A program made the translations under genes and the position numbers. A stretch of 64,000 nucleotides of DNA from Rhizobium sp. 9140 (GTDB taxonomy: Bacteria > Pseudomonadota > Alphaproteobacteria > Rhizobiales > Rhizobiaceae). The notes under the pieces were generated by a model. That model had not been told where the DNA came from. It did not search any database and was given only the letters and a program-made list of their open reading frames with translations. The stretch's first letter is position 1, and each line of letters begins with the position of its first letter. The stretch spans positions 3,605,123 to 3,669,122 of the forward strand of contig NZ_FJUR01000001.1 in NCBI RefSeq assembly GCF_900067135.1, read 5' to 3'. Of the stretch, positions 40,501 to 48,083 are shown piece after piece.

Positions 40501-43500
40501 ACATCCCACGCCAGCCAGTCACCGGACGTCACGGGGATGAAGTCCTTCGTGACCATATTCATGGAGATGGTGCCGCCGGACCCCCCGTTTGTGCCGTTCT
40601 CCAGAACAAGCGACCAACGACCGGTCTGTGCGTCACCGACCCAGAGCCAGATATTTGCGCCGCCCGCACCGGAGCCGTTGTACATCGGATAGTTGGCGTC
40701 CCAGACCGATGTGAGCGCGCCTTGCTCAAACTGCCCGTCGGGAATGAAGTTTTCAAAATCCGTTAAGATGAGCTGCTTGGCCGAGATCGCGTTCGCGGCG
40801 ATATTGTTGGCCACGATTGCGTCAGCGGCGATTTTCCCCGCAACCACGGCATTGGCCGCAAGCTCATTGGCAGTGACGGCGCTGGCGGCCAGCTTTGCAG
40901 TCGTGATGGCGCCGGAAGCGATCTCGGTCGCGGAGATCACGCCCGCCGCGATCTTCCCGGCGACAACCGAGTTCACAGCCAGTTTGTCGGCGGTAACAGC
41001 CAAGGCATCGAGCTTCGCAGTCGTGATGGCGCCCGACGCAATCGTGCCGGCGGTGACGGCGCCAGCAGCGAGCTTGGCCGTCTCGATCGCGCCGGAGGCG
41101 ATCTTCGCGGCCGTAATCGCATTCGCCGCGATCTCATTGGCTGTGACAGCATTGGCAGCGATCTTGCCGGCTACGATGGCACCAGCAGCGATCTTGTTCG
41201 CAGTGATCGCATTGGTGACGATGTTGCCCTCGGTGATGAGGGTGATCGAACCTTCGCTCCACGGAGTAGGCTCGGACTGGTACTGCGTTGCTTCCCCGAC
41301 ATAGAAACGAGAGAACCATGTGTAGGAGTCGGTGCCATTTGCGGCACTATGACCAAAGCAGCGCAAAAAGATTTCGACATGCGTTGTGCCTGCCGGCGCC
41401 TGACCCTTTGCCCAAACCCGCTGATAGGCTGAAAGCTGGCTTCCAGGGTCCGAGTTCTGGTTTGTCGGCTTGGCATCCATGATGAAGCCGAGCGAGTTAC
41501 CGCCGTTATTGAAGCATTCGATATAGAGCTGAACGCCGTTCGAACGGTGCCCGAAAACATAGACGGACGCTTCCAGCCACGACAGCTGCGCAACAGGCCA
41601 GCGCATAGCGTAGTTGTTGTCGAACGGGCTTCGCGGGTTAACGTCTACGAAGGCTCCATCGAGCCGTGCGCCGCTCTGAAGAACGTAGAAGCAGCCATCG
41701 ATGGGTGAGTAGTTGTTGTTCGCCTTTCCAAAGTCCCAAGTCCCCCCCGACCGGAACTTGATGCCCCAGTTTGTCAGGTCGGCCTGAGCGTTCGAGTTCG
41801 AGACCCAGTTGACGCCCTTGCCGACGGCCAACTTCTCTGCGGTGATGATCCCTGCAGCGAGGTTCGCGGCGGAGACTGCACTCGCTGCAATGGTGCCAGC
41901 CGTGATGGCATTCGCAGCCACGGTACCGGCTGTAACGGCGCCGGCCGAAATCGTGCCGGCTGTCACGGCGTTGGTCGCGATCTTGCCAGCGATAACAGCG
42001 TTCGCCCCGATCGTTCCGGCCGTCACGGCGCCGGCGGCAAGCTTGGCCGTCTCGATGGCGCCGGCGGCGATCTTGACAGCGGTGATCGCATTCGCAGCGA
42101 TCGCGTCGGCCGTCACAGCGTTTGCTGCAATGGCGTTGGCCGTGATCGCAGCAGCCGACACATGCCGCGCGACGATCGCGCCATCGACGATCAGGGATGC
42201 TTCCGCCATCTCGACAAGCTGGATGTCGGAGATCAGCCAATAGCCTACGGCGTCCGTTCCGGTGTCCATGTACGGAACAGGCGTCGCGGTCTGCGTCCTG
42301 GAGCTGTCCGTCTTGAAGCGCCATTCGATCGTCTTGCCGGCAGCTGCCTGATATCCGGTGTCCGTCGCTGAAGCGATGACGCCCCCATCCGAGGCGGAGA
42401 TCGACATGTCGTTGATGACGAGCGCATTGAAGTTCTTGTTGCACCCGACGTTCTTCACGATAGCCGACGCGCGGTACCAGGTGTCCGGCGTCAGGGGAAA
42501 GCCGCGGGCGATCCAGCCATGGATGCGCGGGCCGGCGTTCGCCGCAGCAAGGGCGGCATTGAACTTCATGGCACCAGAGACGCGCATCGCTGCGACCTGG
42601 GCATCCGTGCTGGAGACGAACGTCACATAGGGAGCGTTTGGGGACCAATAGCCCGGATCTCCGTAGAACCGGTCAAGAATGAGGCTCGCGCCTACAGCGT
42701 TCGCGGCGATCGACATCTTGGATGCCGTGATCGCGTTGACGGCAATCTTGTCCGCCACGATGGCGCTCGCCTGAAGCTTCGGCGTCGAGATCGCATCATC
42801 GGCGATCTTCGTGTTCGTCACCGCGTTCGAGGCAAGCTTTGCCGCATCGACCGCGAGCGCCGCAAGCTTGGCGTTTGTGATGGCGAGATCGGCGATCTGT
42901 GTTCCGACAAGCTGGCCGGAAACCTTGGCGGCGGCAACGGCGGCGATCTGCGCATCCGTTAGCTGGCCCGTGACCTTGCCGGCCGCGATCGCTGCGATTT
43001 GTGTGTCGGCGATCGTGCCGCCGATATCCGGAGCCGCGACACTCGAAGTCCACGCGGCCCCATCAAACCGGTAGATCTTGCTATCGGTGCTCAAGAACAC
43101 GACCCGGCCCGCCGCATTGCCAGACGTCGGAAGCGAGGCGACGGTTTCTACGGGCTTCAGGCCTGTGCCGAACTTCGCGGCCGTGATGGCGGCATCGGCG
43201 ATTTGACTTGAGACCAGCGTGCCTGTGACCTTGGCCGCGCCGACGGCTGCAATCTGCGTATCGGTCAACTGGCCGGTGACCTTGGACGCGGAGAGTGCGG
43301 CCAGCTGGGCGTCCAGCAACGTGCCGGTGATGTCGCCGGCAGCCAAAGTGGAGACGAAGGCCGTGCCGTTGAAACGATAGATCTTGTCATCCGTCGTCAG
43401 GAAGACGATCCGGCCTTCGGTGTTGCCCGTGGTCGGCAGCGAGGACACGATTTCGATCGGACGAAGGCCGGCGGCAAACTTCGCGGTCGTAACGGCAGCG

Positions 43501-46361
43501 TCAGCGATCTTCCCAGCGATGACCGACCCATCCGCAAGCTTCGTCGCGTCAACGGCCAACGCCGCAAGCTTCGCATTCGATATCGCCAGATCAGCAATTT
43601 GCGTTCCAACGAGCTGGCCGGCGACCTTGGCAGCGGCGACGGCTGCGATCTGGGCATCCGTGAGCTGGCCTGTGATCTTCGAGGCCGCGAGGCTGGCGAT
43701 GTTGGCCTCGGCGATAGCACCGTTGATGTCGGCCGCATCGACGGTCGAGATCCAGCTCGTGCCGGTGTAGCGGTAGACCTTGCCGTCCGTGGTGAGGAAC
43801 GCCATGCGGCCTGCGGTGTTGCCCGTTGTCGGCAAAGCGGAGACGACTTCCACCGGGCGCAAGCCAGTGGCAAATTTGGCCGCCGTCACGGCTGCATCGG
43901 CAAGCTTGCCGGCTGTGATGGCGGCGTCGCTGATTTGCGTGCCGACGATCGTGCCCGTCAGGTCCACCGTCGGCACAGATGCCGTGTAGGCAGAGCCGTT
44001 CCAACGGTAGAGCTTGCCGTTGACGGTGATGACATCCTGCGATTTCGTGGTCGGTACGACGGTGCCAGAGATGACACCGACCGGCGCGATCCCGGAGGCA
44101 AACTTCGTTGCATCGACGGCCTGCGCCGCCAGCTTGTCGCGCTCGATCGCCGCGTCAGCGATCTTCGCGGCAATGACCGCACCGTCCATGATCTTGCTGA
44201 CAGAGACCGCAGCGTCAGCCAGCTTGGCCGTGATCACAGCGCGATCGGCCAGGATCTGTGCCGTGACGGCCGCTACCTCAAGCTTCGCAGTCGAGACGGC
44301 AGCATCTGCCAGCTTCAGACCAGTGACAGCCGCATCCATGATCTTGTTGGCCGAAACCGCAGCGTTGCCGATCTTGCTGGTGATGATGGCGCCGTCGAGG
44401 ACGTCGGCCGACGAGAACCCGATATTCGCCGTCGTCAGCGAGATCCAGGCCGAGTCCTCCGTCTTGCGCGGCGAGTAAGGGACGAGCTTTCCCTGCACCT
44501 CGTATTCGGTCGCCGGCAAGAGCCACATGCCGCTCAAGGGCCATTCGCTCGATGTCGGCCCGTAGGGGAACTGGTCGCTTTCGAAGACGACGACACCCGT
44601 CGCCTTCAGGCGAACACGGACCAGGACGCGCGCAACATCGGCGAGGTTGGTGGCGCAGGACACGATGATGACCGGCCGGCGGCTCCGGCCGTCCGGGTCC
44701 GTCAGAACATCGGCGCGGGCACCCCAGCCGGTCATCGGCTGCTTTGGGACATCGATGCGGCCGATCCAGCCGCTCGACACGACCTCCTGCATGGTCCGCG
44801 CCCAATCGTAGTCGGTCGGGTCGATCTCCTGCAGGGTGACGATCTGGTTCATGCCCATCTGACCACGGCGTTCCGTGACGAGGAAGCGCTTGTTCACATA
44901 GCCATTGTGCGGTGACGTCCAGGAGACGACATCGATGCCGGCCTCGAGCACATAGGCCATTGGAGGCAGAGGGAGCTGGTGACGGCGGAAACGGCGCGCC
45001 TCGGCCAAGATGGCGCGCATCAGCTGCTGGACCTGCCGATCGTGCGACGTCGCTCCGAAAGAGATGTCGGCGAGATTGCGCTTGCCGTCCAGAGCTTCAA
45101 ACGCGTCGTTGCGAACGACCGGCGCATCCTTGGCGACCCAAGCCTCTTCCGGGTTCGGATACTTGGCCGTCACCCCGTTGATGGTGAGATCGACGGAGGG
45201 GAACGGATCGAAGCCGGCCGGCTCGGTGATCAGGGTGTCGGCGTCCGAGAACCCAAAGACAGCTCCGCCGAAGATGCCGTTCTTCATCTTGAAGACGCCG
45301 CCCTGGTCGGTCAGCCGTCCGTTTTGCGCCTTGCGAAGCTCCTCGACGACAGTGAGCGGCACCATGTCGCCGGAGATCTCGTAACCGCCGCGCCACTGCG
45401 GCTCCGTCGTTTTGTCCGCCCGCTCGACCAAACGGCCGGCCTCCTGGCATGCAGCAATCCAGTTGGACGACGGCAGCCGGCGTGCGTTGACCTTTTGGCC
45501 GCCGTAGAACCATTCGCCCTTGTAGCGAAGGCCCCGCAGGACGTTGTAGGTCATCACGCCGAGGTTATAGGAGGGCTCGTGGGTGCTCGGATCATCCCAT
45601 CGATGGGTGCCGTTGCCGCCGTTCGTGCTGTCCTTGCGTATGTCGTAGAGCGGGAGAGGCGTCGGCTCAAACAGAACCTTCGGCTGTCCTTTGAAATAGT
45701 CGCGCTCCCAGCGATAGGTCATAATGGCATAGGGGATGCCACGCCCGACCATGGTTGCATCCCAAGGCCGATCCTCGTCTTCGCCGAATGTCTCTACAAG
45801 GAAAGGGTCAGCGACCGTCTGCAAGCCGCTATAGAACTTCACCCAGCAGTAATCGTGAACGGTCCCTTCGGTGTCGCGGAATTCTTTGAGCGGATAGCCT
45901 CGCCCGAACACCGCGTCAGGCTCATTCCAAAGGATCGTGCACTTCTCGCCCTCGATCCAGATGCCATCGAGGCCGGGGAGCGGGAGGTTGCCCAGCTCAA
46001 TGACTTCCGTGAAATACGTGTTTGGTGTGTCACCGTCGTAATTACCCCACGTGCCGTAGTACTTGCGCTTCCCGCGCGTGGCGAACTGACCGATCGTCGT
46101 CGAGACCGGCTTGTCATCGCCAACATCCGCCTGGATCTTGGCGCCCACTGGTGGCGGCGCATCCGGTGCGGTGGCCATCTGCCAAAGCGTCGTGGCGGCA
46201 GCCAGCGCCAGACTGACCACGGCATTGACGATACCGGAGCCACTGATGACGGCGCTGAAGACGCCGGCAATGGCACCGATCAGCGGACCAGCGGCTGCGG
46301 GGTCGGGCTGAAGCAGGAAAAACGTCAGGGCGGTTGTGGCGAGAGCGGCTTTCTTGAACAT
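37584..46361 (-). CDS. Giant J-like tail tip/fibre protein (2,925 aa), copy B
   Basis: 2,925 aa. Residues 1-640 are the tail-tip hub (beginning with a hydrophobic segment, then beta-rich domains and a fibronectin-like stretch). From about residue 650 to 2,785 the chain is built of 11-residue repeats of the type ITAGKIAANAV, which form trimeric stalks, interrupted by four short modules with (V/I)YR(W/F)NG motifs (residues about 800-1,130) and five beta-sandwich, carbohydrate-binding-like modules (starting near 1,230, 1,517, 1,870, 2,172 and 2,567). Modules at 1,517 and 2,172 are close duplicates. The last 140 residues form a different beta-rich tip domain. It probably binds several surface sugars. 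Confidence 0.85.
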   Translation of the reverse strand: MFKKAALATTALTFFLLQPDPAAAGPLIGAIAGVFSAVISGSGIVNAVVSLALAAATTLWQMATAPDAPPPVGAKIQADVGDDKPVSTTIGQFATRGKRKYYGTWGNYDGDTPNTYFTEVIELGNLPLPGLDGIWIEGEKCTILWNEPDAVFGRGYPLKEFRDTEGTVHDYCWVKFYSGLQTVADPFLVETFGEDEDRPWDATMVGRGIPYAIMTYRWERDYFKGQPKVLFEPTPLPLYDIRKDSTNGGNGTHRWDDPSTHEPSYNLGVMTYNVLRGLRYKGEWFYGGQKVNARRLPSSNWIAACQEAGRLVERADKTTEPQWRGGYEISGDMVPLTVVEELRKAQNGRLTDQGGVFKMKNGIFGGAVFGFSDADTLITEPAGFDPFPSVDLTINGVTAKYPNPEEAWVAKDAPVVRNDAFEALDGKRNLADISFGATSHDRQVQQLMRAILAEARRFRRHQLPLPPMAYVLEAGIDVVSWTSPHNGYVNKRFLVTERRGQMGMNQIVTLQEIDPTDYDWARTMQEVVSSGWIGRIDVPKQPMTGWGARADVLTDPDGRSRRPVIIVSCATNLADVARVLVRVRLKATGVVVFESDQFPYGPTSSEWPLSGMWLLPATEYEVQGKLVPYSPRKTEDSAWISLTTANIGFSSADVLDGAIITSKIGNAAVSANKIMDAAVTGLKLADAAVSTAKLEVAAVTAQILADRAVITAKLADAAVSVSKIMDGAVIAAKIADAAIERDKLAAQAVDATKFASGIAPVGVISGTVVPTTKSQDVITVNGKLYRWNGSAYTASVPTVDLTGTIVGTQISDAAITAGKLADAAVTAAKFATGLRPVEVVSALPTTGNTAGRMAFLTTDGKVYRYTGTSWISTVDAADINGAIAEANIASLAASKITGQLTDAQIAAVAAAKVAGQLVGTQIADLAISNAKLAALAVDATKLADGSVIAGKIADAAVTTAKFAAGLRPIEIVSSLPTTGNTEGRIVFLTTDDKIYRFNGTAFVSTLAAGDITGTLLDAQLAALSASKVTGQLTDTQIAAVGAAKVTGTLVSSQIADAAITAAKFGTGLKPVETVASLPTSGNAAGRVVFLSTDSKIYRFDGAAWTSSVAAPDIGGTIADTQIAAIAAGKVTGQLTDAQIAAVAAAKVSGQLVGTQIADLAITNAKLAALAVDAAKLASNAVTNTKIADDAISTPKLQASAIVADKIAVNAITASKMSIAANAVGASLILDRFYGDPGYWSPNAPYVTFVSSTDAQVAAMRVSGAMKFNAALAAANAGPRIHGWIARGFPLTPDTWYRASAIVKNVGCNKNFNALVINDMSISASDGGVIASATDTGYQAAAGKTIEWRFKTDSSRTQTATPVPYMDTGTDAVGYWLISDIQLVEMAEASLIVDGAIVARHVSAAAITANAIAANAVTADAIAANAITAVKIAAGAIETAKLAAGAVTAGTIGANAVIAGKIATNAVTAGTISAGAVTAGTVAANAITAGTIAASAVSAANLAAGIITAEKLAVGKGVNWVSNSNAQADLTNWGIKFRSGGTWDFGKANNNYSPIDGCFYVLQSGARLDGAFVDVNPRSPFDNNYAMRWPVAQLSWLEASVYVFGHRSNGVQLYIECFNNGGNSLGFIMDAKPTNQNSDPGSQLSAYQRVWAKGQAPAGTTHVEIFLRCFGHSAANGTDSYTWFSRFYVGEATQYQSEPTPWSEGSITLITEGNIVTNAITANKIAAGAIVAGKIAANAVTANEIAANAITAAKIASGAIETAKLAAGAVTAGTIASGAITTAKLDALAVTADKLAVNSVVAGKIAAGVISATEIASGAITTAKLAASAVTANELAANAVVAGKIAADAIVANNIAANAISAKQLILTDFENFIPDGQFEQGALTSVWDANYPMYNGSGAGGANIWLWVGDAQTGRWSLVLENGTNGGSGGTISMNMVTKDFIPVTSGDWLAWDVSVRTTDGSSGFGFYYRILWFDRNKTALASPQYTDVQGNASIPAAWDKRSGKTQVPGSATYCKVQIYHHSPSTTRYLIIDRISLRKAEGAELVVDGSISTIHLAADSITTAKIAANAVTASEIAANAVTAGKISAGAVEAASIASGAVVAGKIAANAVTAGTVAANAITAGTIAANAVTTGTIAAGAVTAGQIAAGAVIADKIAAGSIYADKLAVGKGTNWIPNSNAQADITNWRIYASSANWSFLKRNDNFTPIDGAFQVLQEGAQNNGQFADLSPRNPADNNIPMRWPVAQGSWLEASVYVYGHRSDYARLHIEYVNNGGVTIGYTFADKPTHQNGDPGSQLASYERIWVKGQAPAGTTHVQLFLRCMGHSAAWGTNSYTWASKFYLGEATANQLEASPWSEGGTTVISEGNIVTNAITANKIAANAITAGKIAANAVTAGTIAANAVTAGTIAANAVTAATIAAGAVSTNQLAANAITAAKIAGGTITGDKIAVRTISADSFIAATITGYEINARTIGAGHIAVGTISATEIASNAITADKIQAFAISSDKIGANAVVAGKIAANAITADNIQAGVITGSKLQANTLGAREIAAGSITAKQLVISDFNNLVPDNQMTTTDAWVGTIPGWVVWGDHGLFQSYNGMAFTAGPWGSGGYTNCQSRSFPVKGGTAYRFTGAIYSNNNFNAMIRVLWLNASGNIASYVDYINTGNRGSGGTGTLAVNLVSPGEAASAVIELFVQRDTTGGNVYFGAVGCFERNGGDLIVDGALTAGMIAANAVTADKIAANAVTAEKISVANLSALNIKVTNIDITDATLNGEKLVNGAISNVYYNTSGGSVAKSATTTVLTRTLTLAPEERLVINAFWNLRGSMTGVNAEVFYAGDVQLKINSTVLDTIKVTGPAIDTYGCSSQSISGSFTNGGSAQNVTITLVFVMGSGGAMRTNNKDMGYFGSSAGMTNDGTSWTITRLKK
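38010..44410 (-). repeat. Degenerate 33-bp coding repeats of the J stalk
   Basis: Long runs of about 33 bp, encoding 11-residue units, e.g. around 38,760-39,250, 39,880-40,200, 40,790-41,230 and 41,830-42,170, separated by globular modules. They are degenerate at the third base and so old enough to be maintained at protein level. Such arrays recombine easily, so fibre length could vary. Confidence 0.75.
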
Positions 46362-46786
46362 CAGCCCACCCTGAAGGCGCGAACCGCCTTCTCGCGATCG
46401 ACGCTAGCAAGGCCCGCCTCGCCCATCACCCAGATCCGATCGAAGTCGAACACGCCGAGCACGTGGCGGAACTGCGTATCCGTCGGAATAGCGGCGATAT
46501 CGCCTGTCTGCGCATCAACCGGATGGTCATGTTCGGGAAGCAACGACGCGGCGAAGTCGGCCAGATCCTCAAAGCCGGCCGCGCGCATCAGACGATAGGC
46601 CGACACGGCATCGTTATAGTCGCCCTGATCGGGCACGGGCAGCTCGGCGCCGGTGATGGCGATCACGGATGCAATGGCAAGCTGTCCGCAATCGTTCTGC
46701 GCCCAGGCGAACGGCTTCCGGCGGATGTCGTCGAAGACATCGCAGAAGGGTCCGATCCAGAGTTCGCGGCGCTTCAGCTCAATCAT
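46361..46786 (-). CDS. NlpC/P60-like tail peptidase (DUF6950 type), copy B
   Basis: 141 aa, starting MIELKRRELW at an ATGA overlap. Cys33 and His108 are the same as in copy A; the two proteins differ at a few positions, such as FDDIRRKPFAW for FNDMRRKPFSW. It sits between the DUF2163-like gene and the J-like gene, with the J start overlapping its stop. Role as in copy A: a likely peptidoglycan-cutting or tail-tip maturation enzyme. Confidence 0.75.
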   Translation of the reverse strand: MIELKRRELWIGPFCDVFDDIRRKPFAWAQNDCGQLAIASVIAITGAELPVPDQGDYNDAVSAYRLMRAAGFEDLADFAASLLPEHDHPVDAQTGDIAAIPTDTQFRHVLGVFDFDRIWVMGEAGLASVDREKAVRAFRVG

Positions 46787-47433
46787 TCTTCGCCCCAGGG
46801 TTCGATCCAGTTGGCAACGGAGCCGGCATATTTTCCGAAGTTATCGACCTCGCCGTTCGGGCCCTTCCGCTTCTTCTGCTCTTCGGCGCTGGACTTGGCT
46901 GGGTTCGGCCGGGTCAGGTTGACCATGGCGTCGTTGACGAGGCGGATCTCCAGCACTTCGCCGCCGCCGTCTTCAGCGGCCGTCTGCACGCTCGCGCCGT
47001 CAATGACGCCGAGGTAATCGTTCTCGGGCATCGAGGAGAGCTGGCGCGTCGTCGGATCGAGAAGGCCAATCCAGATTTCGAGCGAGCCCGCGCGGCAATC
47101 AAGGCCACGCGACATGTCCTCGACGGCCGGGTTGAGCATCGTCATGGAGACCGTGCGGGTGTTGACCTCAAGCGTCGAGGTGCTGACGCTCTCGCCCGTG
47201 TCGAGGTCAACCTGCCCTTGGAAGGTACGGGCATAGACCTCACCGTCGATCAGCGATCGAACCTCAACTGTCACCGGCCGATCACCGGACCAAAAGGACT
47301 TCGTCTCCAGCGAGGTATTGCCGTTCGCGTCGGGGTAGGTGCGCGCGATCACGGATACGAACCAGCGCGGCACGATGCCGTCCTGGGGCGCGTTTTGCAG
47401 CAAAGCAAAGAAGGCGGGATCGACTGTCTTCAT
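46783..47433 (-). CDS. Tail hub/baseplate protein (DUF2163-like), copy B
   Basis: 216 aa, the same length as the copy A protein. Substitutions cluster in the middle: SLEIWIGLLDPTTRQLSS against SLEIWVVLLDPKTRQIPS, a surface-loop pattern that may follow the more diverged J protein of this copy. Start and stop overlap neighbours by 4 nt. Functional assignment rests on position. Confidence 0.6.
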   Translation of the reverse strand: MKTVDPAFFALLQNAPQDGIVPRWFVSVIARTYPDANGNTSLETKSFWSGDRPVTVEVRSLIDGEVYARTFQGQVDLDTGESVSTSTLEVNTRTVSMTMLNPAVEDMSRGLDCRAGSLEIWIGLLDPTTRQLSSMPENDYLGVIDGASVQTAAEDGGGEVLEIRLVNDAMVNLTRPNPAKSSAEEQKKRKGPNGEVDNFGKYAGSVANWIEPWGEE

Positions 47434-48083
47434 GGCTTTTCGATCGCTGTGAAACCGGCGCCCTCTGTCAGGTGACGGCGCGCGCGGCCCGGCATGTGGC
47501 TGTCCGGCATGATGACCATGCGGCAGGCCGGCCGGGCGAAGATCGTGGTGGCGTTGACAGCCAGGCCGTCCGGCACATTCGGGAAGATGCTCAGTGCCGG
47601 CGTCACCCCGTTGCTGCCTGCAACACCGCGCTCAGATATCTCGAGGAAGGCGTATTGAACGGGATTGCTGCCCCACGACACCTGAAACTTGTCGGCGATC
47701 GTAAGGACGTAGCCGGCCGGAAAACCCTTGAAGCTCATCGAGCGGCGGTCCGTCCCGATCGTGTTGATCTGAATAAGGCGGCTGCCGAGGATCGTCCCGC
47801 GCGGGTCCGTGGCCGGATAAGGCGACAGCGGGTCGAACAGCCAGAAGGCCTCCTGGGCACCGCGAAGGGCGCGGATCAGGGCGGCGTACTGTTTCATCTC
47901 GGCACTCGAGCGGCGATCGAGTTCCACCACGGCGCGCCAAAGCGGGTCGGCCATCTCGGTCTGCCAGATGCGACCGCTGCCCTGTCCGGACAGGCTGTCA
48001 CGACGCTTGATGCCCCACTCGACGCTGGAGATAGGAAGCCGATCGGCGAATGTCGGAAGGCTGTAGGGGAAGCTGAGGGTCAT
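47430..48083 (-). CDS. Distal tail protein, copy B
   Basis: 217 aa. Nearly identical to the copy A protein; the few changes include ALSIFPN for VLSIYPN and IQINTIG for IQIATIG. It follows the tape measure with a 4-nt overlap. Role inferred as the ring that joins tail tube and tip. Confidence 0.6.
   Translation of the reverse strand: MTLSFPYSLPTFADRLPISSVEWGIKRRDSLSGQGSGRIWQTEMADPLWRAVVELDRRSSAEMKQYAALIRALRGAQEAFWLFDPLSPYPATDPRGTILGSRLIQINTIGTDRRSMSFKGFPAGYVLTIADKFQVSWGSNPVQYAFLEISERGVAGSNGVTPALSIFPNVPDGLAVNATTIFARPACRMVIMPDSHMPGRARRHLTEGAGFTAIEKP

Noticed and set aside
38010..44410. Regular short repeats that resemble a CRISPR array at first sight
   Set aside because: The units are 33-bp in-frame codon repeats without unique spacers and encode the 11-residue stalk repeats of the J protein.
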